A program made the translations under genes and the position numbers. Shown in pieces: positions 17,902 to 20,813 of a DNA stretch of 20,813 nucleotides. The stretch is from Blastocladiella britannica (taxonomy: Eukaryota; Blastocladiomycota; Blastocladiomycetes; Blastocladiales; Blastocladiaceae): assembly GCA_025349905.2 (NCBI GenBank), contig MU624844.1, positions 1 through 20,813 on the forward strand. The letters run 5' to 3'. Below the pieces are notes generated by a model, which saw nothing but the letters and a program-made list of their open reading frames with translations, ran no database searches and was not told the DNA's origin. Positions within the stretch are counted from its first letter, which is position 1. Every line of letters begins with the position of its first letter.

Positions 17902-20725
17902 TTACTCTTTCTTTTTGCCAAAGAGCTTGGCAAAGAAACCCTTTTTCTTGGCTGGTGCGCCTGATGCACCCGGGGCAGAGTCCACCCGAACAAGACCCGG
18001 GCCGCCCGGCGTCGAGGATGTGGATGACGTTGACGACGACCCCGTGGAGAAGCGGGGAGCCATCTCCGTCGCGATATCGGGTGCTGACGGCACAATGAGA
18101 GCAGCCGCCACGTCTACACTACCAGGAGCAGACCCAGTGACCACGGACTCTGAATGCCATCGTGCAGGCTGCTGCTGCTGGTGGTGGTGGTGGTGACCCT
18201 GCTGCAGCGGCGGCGGCAGTGGTTGCGGCAGTGGCTGCTGTAGTGCTGGTGGGGCGATGGAAGCCACGGGCGGTGGCACCATATCGACGGGGGACGTGTA
18301 TGCAACGCGCTGCCCAGCGCCCAAGAACAGCGGTGCCTGCATATTCGGCCGGGGAGGGGCGACCAGCGGAGCCAGGTCAGCAGCCGGCGCAATATGAACC
18401 ATCGAAACGGTACCCGCGACCGACTGTTGCGCGGTCTGGAACCCGGACCCGACAAACGCCGTGTCCGAGTTGGACGCGCGCGGCGTTGATTCGGCGAGGC
18501 TACCGGCCACCACCGACGTGTGAGCGGACGCCAGCGGCGTCGATGTGTTGATTAACGGGGACGGCAGCGTCGGCGGCGCCTTGATGGCCGGCGACTCGGG
18601 TGGGGTCGCAGGTGCGGGCGACGCGGACCGCGTCATGGCGGCGACCGCGCGCACCGCGGCAGCGGCAGCCGCTTCCAGAGATACGCCGACAGCCGCCATG
18701 GCCCCACCACTTGCACTCTTGGTCGACCCAGTGTCCGAAGCGACTGACGACCGGCGCGAATTGACCAGCGACGTGGCGGATGCGCGGCGGCGGAGCTTGG
18801 CAATGAACCGGATCGCCACCATCCCTGCCGACAGCACTTTAGACACCGCCATGGCCACGTCCTCCTTGGTGATATCGTCAGGCGACACAATCACCGCCAC
18901 GTTCTCTTCCTTGGTTGGCAGGATAAACTCGTCGTGGTCCGTGACCCACGGGTGCGCGCGCACCTCGTCGAGCGTGATGCGCGTCGCCGGGTTCTTGTCG
19001 AGCATGCGCGTGAGCAGGTCGAGCAAGTCGTGGTCGAGGTGCCCAATGTCCTGCGGGTCGCCCATCTGCGGCACCGCCTCGGCTGGCAACGTCCAATTTG
19101 GCTCCGAGTGGCAAATCGACTCGTACAGGTCCACAATCGAGAACCCGGTAAAGGGCACGCGACCAAACACCATGCAATACAGGGTCACGCCCAGAGACCA
19201 CACGTCGGCCGCGCGGCCTGACCGGTACGATGTGGACCGGGTAGACGGCGTGAGTGAGTTGGCTGAGGAGCCCATGGATGACGCGCCCAGGGCCGAGTCG
19301 GTTGCTTGCGACCCATTTGAAGCGGAGGGGACTGCTGGAACGGACGCTGTTGCTGCTGCGCTATCACTAGTCATGTTGCAGAGCTCGGGTGCCATGAACG
19401 CCGGCGACCCCGCAGTCTTGGACACTTCGTCCTTGGACGAGAACATTTCCGACACGCCAAAATCAACGATTTTGAGCTCATTGTCGCCCGAGAGGAGGAG
19501 ATTGTCCGGTTTGATGTCCTATTGTACTGGATCAGTTACGTTTAAAAAAAAGTGAATGGATAAGAGTACGTACACGGTGGACAATGTTGTGCTCGTGCAG
19601 GTACTCAAAGCCCAGGACCATCATTTGAAAATAATCGCGTGCGCGGTCCATCGAGTAAAACTCTCCCGTGGACACGCCATCGTCGCCCAGCTTCATGATC
19701 GCCCCGCCCGAGCACAGCTCAAACACCATAAACAGCTGGTCGCCGTCCGGGATCTCGAGCACTTCGAACATCTACCTCATTTTTGTTCGTGAGTCAAACC
19801 ACCTTTTGCACATGAAAAGGAACATACCTTGACGCAGTGAGGATGGTGCAGTTTCTTCAGGATGGCGGCCTCGCGCACAATTGGGTCGTCTTCGCCAGGC
19901 GCGGGTTCGCCCGACGCAGCACGACCAGGTCCACCGGGTGGCATTCCGCCGCGGCCACGGCCTCGACCGCGCATGGCAGCCATCCGAGTACGTGAAGACA
20001 TGGCCCACATGGCCTTGCGCACGCGCGACTTTGAAAACTCTTTGATGGCATATTCGACACCAGTGGTGGTGTCTATTGCCTGGTACACCTGTTGTTTTAT
20101 ATATGGGAAAAGAGGTTTAGGAAGGGACACATAAATGCTTCGGGGGAATAAGGGAATACGATACCGTGCCGTACGCGCCCTTGCCCAGGAACTTGATGAA
20201 TTGATACTGGTTGATGCGGGTAGTCCCCGAGTCGTCCTCGGCATGGCTGGTGACGGTGGATTCCTTGACGTCGTCAAACATGCCCTGCGACGCCGACAGC
20301 CGGCGCTTCATGGGTGCGTGCTGCAGGTCCAGCGACGACCGCGATGGCGACGGCGACCGTGACCGTGCTGGGGACAGCGGGCGGCCGTACGAAATGGACG
20401 ACGACGCGGTGGTGGCAGTGGCAGTGGCAGGGTCAGACGAGGGGGAGCCATGGGTGGCGCCGGGGAGCGCCGACAACGACGAGCGGTGATTGGCGGCGGT
20501 CTTGCCCGACGGCGACAGGGCACGCATATCGGCCGACATAGATGCTGGCGCACCGTTGCTGGTAGCGGTGCCAAGGAGCCGTGGGCTGTGGTTGGGCGAC
20601 GAGATGGACCGGGCACGCATTCGGCTGGTAACGGGTGCAGTGGCAGCAGCATCCGCGATGGTGACAGGGAATGCGGTCAAATGGGTGCCGGCGGGGGCTG
20701 GGCGCTCGGGGGACGGCGAAAGCAT
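17902..20725 (-). CDS. CaMKK/Sak1-like Ser/Thr protein kinase (AMPK/Snf1-kinase kinase type)
   Basis: Four exons, 20725-20165, 20088-19828, 19771-19574 and 19518-17902, give 878 residues. Introns are 76, 56 and 55 bp. After a Ser/Pro-rich N-terminus comes a kinase domain: glycine loop LGKGAYGT (180-187, split by intron 1), K203, an Arg/Gly/Pro-rich insert (220-253) like the RP insert of CaMKKs, alpha-C E260, HRDIKPDN (catalytic D341), DFG (D359), TAGSPAFMAPE (APE 383-385) and ADVWSLG. HPWVT closes the domain. It is followed by DDITKEDVAMAVSKV and a basic segment resembling the CaMKK autoinhibitory/calmodulin-binding region. These kinases phosphorylate the AMPK/Snf1 T-loop. Oddities are a second Ser/Ala-rich insert of about 48 residues after APE, a Gln/His/Pro-rich tail, and a C-terminus KKKGFFAKLFGKKKE that may bind membrane. 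The frame stays open upstream to the window edge without another ATG, so an earlier start outside the window is possible. Confidence 0.85.
18169..18195 (-). repeat. Trinucleotide tract encoding HHHHHQQQQ
   Basis: Seen on the plus strand as about four CTG units followed by about five GTG units. On the minus strand they encode five His then four Gln in the kinase's C-terminal region. More CAG-rich codons follow nearby, around 18200-18240. It is a candidate length-variable microsatellite. Confidence 0.7.
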
Positions 20726-20813
20726 GGCTCCACCTTTTTTTTTACGCTTTACAAGAGCAATGAAACCGAAGAGGTGCGGTGGCGGTTGGGAAGCAGTCAC
20801 TAGCACTAGTTTT
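20726..20813 (-). promoter_or_regulatory. Upstream edge of the kinase gene
   Basis: These 88 bp upstream of the chosen ATG contain a run of nine A's on the minus strand, as in other leaders here. The reading frame is open through this region, so it could instead be coding if an upstream exon lies outside the window. Confidence 0.35.

Noticed and set aside
18545..19555. Plus-strand open frame of 336 codons opposite the kinase
   Set aside because: It is the mirror of kinase exon 4, which has HRD, DFG, APE and DVWSLG motifs on the minus strand.
1..20813. tRNA, rRNA, transposon, CRISPR or bacterial operon structure
   Set aside because: No cloverleaf with a GTTCRANNC-type arm in the spacers, no terminal or direct repeats flanking a transposase, no spaced repeats, and clear spliceosomal introns throughout.

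Overview
This window looks like nuclear DNA from a compact, GC-rich eukaryotic genome, most likely an early-diverging zoosporic (flagellated) fungus; a blastocladiomycete-like genome is my best guess, but the exact lineage is inferred. Reasons: 10 of the 11 complete genes need short spliceosomal introns (29 in total, all 54-78 bp) to read through. A Bud6/Aip3 polarity protein, a fungal-style single-subunit NADH dehydrogenase and a Sak1/CaMKK-type kinase point to fungi. A CCDC77-like basal-body protein points to a flagellated stage. I see no mobile elements, rRNA, tRNA or CRISPR.

Layout, left to right: a possible gene tail cut by the left edge (1-205); a SEC14-like CRAL-TRIO/GOLD lipid-transfer protein (+, 419-1729); BUD6/AIP3 (-, 4038-1773); a tail-anchored thioredoxin-fold protein (-, 5373-4246); Mediator subunit MED4 (+, 5453-6717); a peroxisomal ABCD half-transporter (+, 6835-9435); an ITFG2-like KICSTOR subunit (+, 9498-11861); TFIID/SAGA subunit TAF12 (+, 11883-13055); a type II NADH dehydrogenase (+, 13296-14996); CCDC77-like (-, 16704-15053); ER membrane complex subunit EMC2 (+, 16794-17852); and a CaMKK/Sak1-like protein kinase (-, 20725-17902).

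The genes do not form one pathway. They are ordinary cellular genes packed very tightly. Convergent neighbours are separated by only 43, 56 and 49 bp between stop codons, divergent neighbours by 79 and 89 bp between start codons, and one tandem pair by 21 bp. Loose links exist: MED4 and TAF12 both serve RNA polymerase II initiation, and the CaMKK-like kinase (upstream of AMPK/Snf1) and ITFG2 (amino-acid input to TORC1) are both nutrient-signalling components. I infer no operon.

The most interesting points are these: an ITFG2-type KICSTOR subunit in a fungus-like genome; a cytosol-facing thioredoxin domain with a CPAC motif on a C-terminal membrane anchor; an unusual 5' splice-site consensus, GTNYGT, with almost no A at +4; a 21-bp gap between tandem ITFG2 and TAF12; and a CaMKK kinase with two inserts in its catalytic domain and a basic hydrophobic tail. 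All splice sites were placed by eye from reading frame, homology and GT/AG signals, without transcript data.
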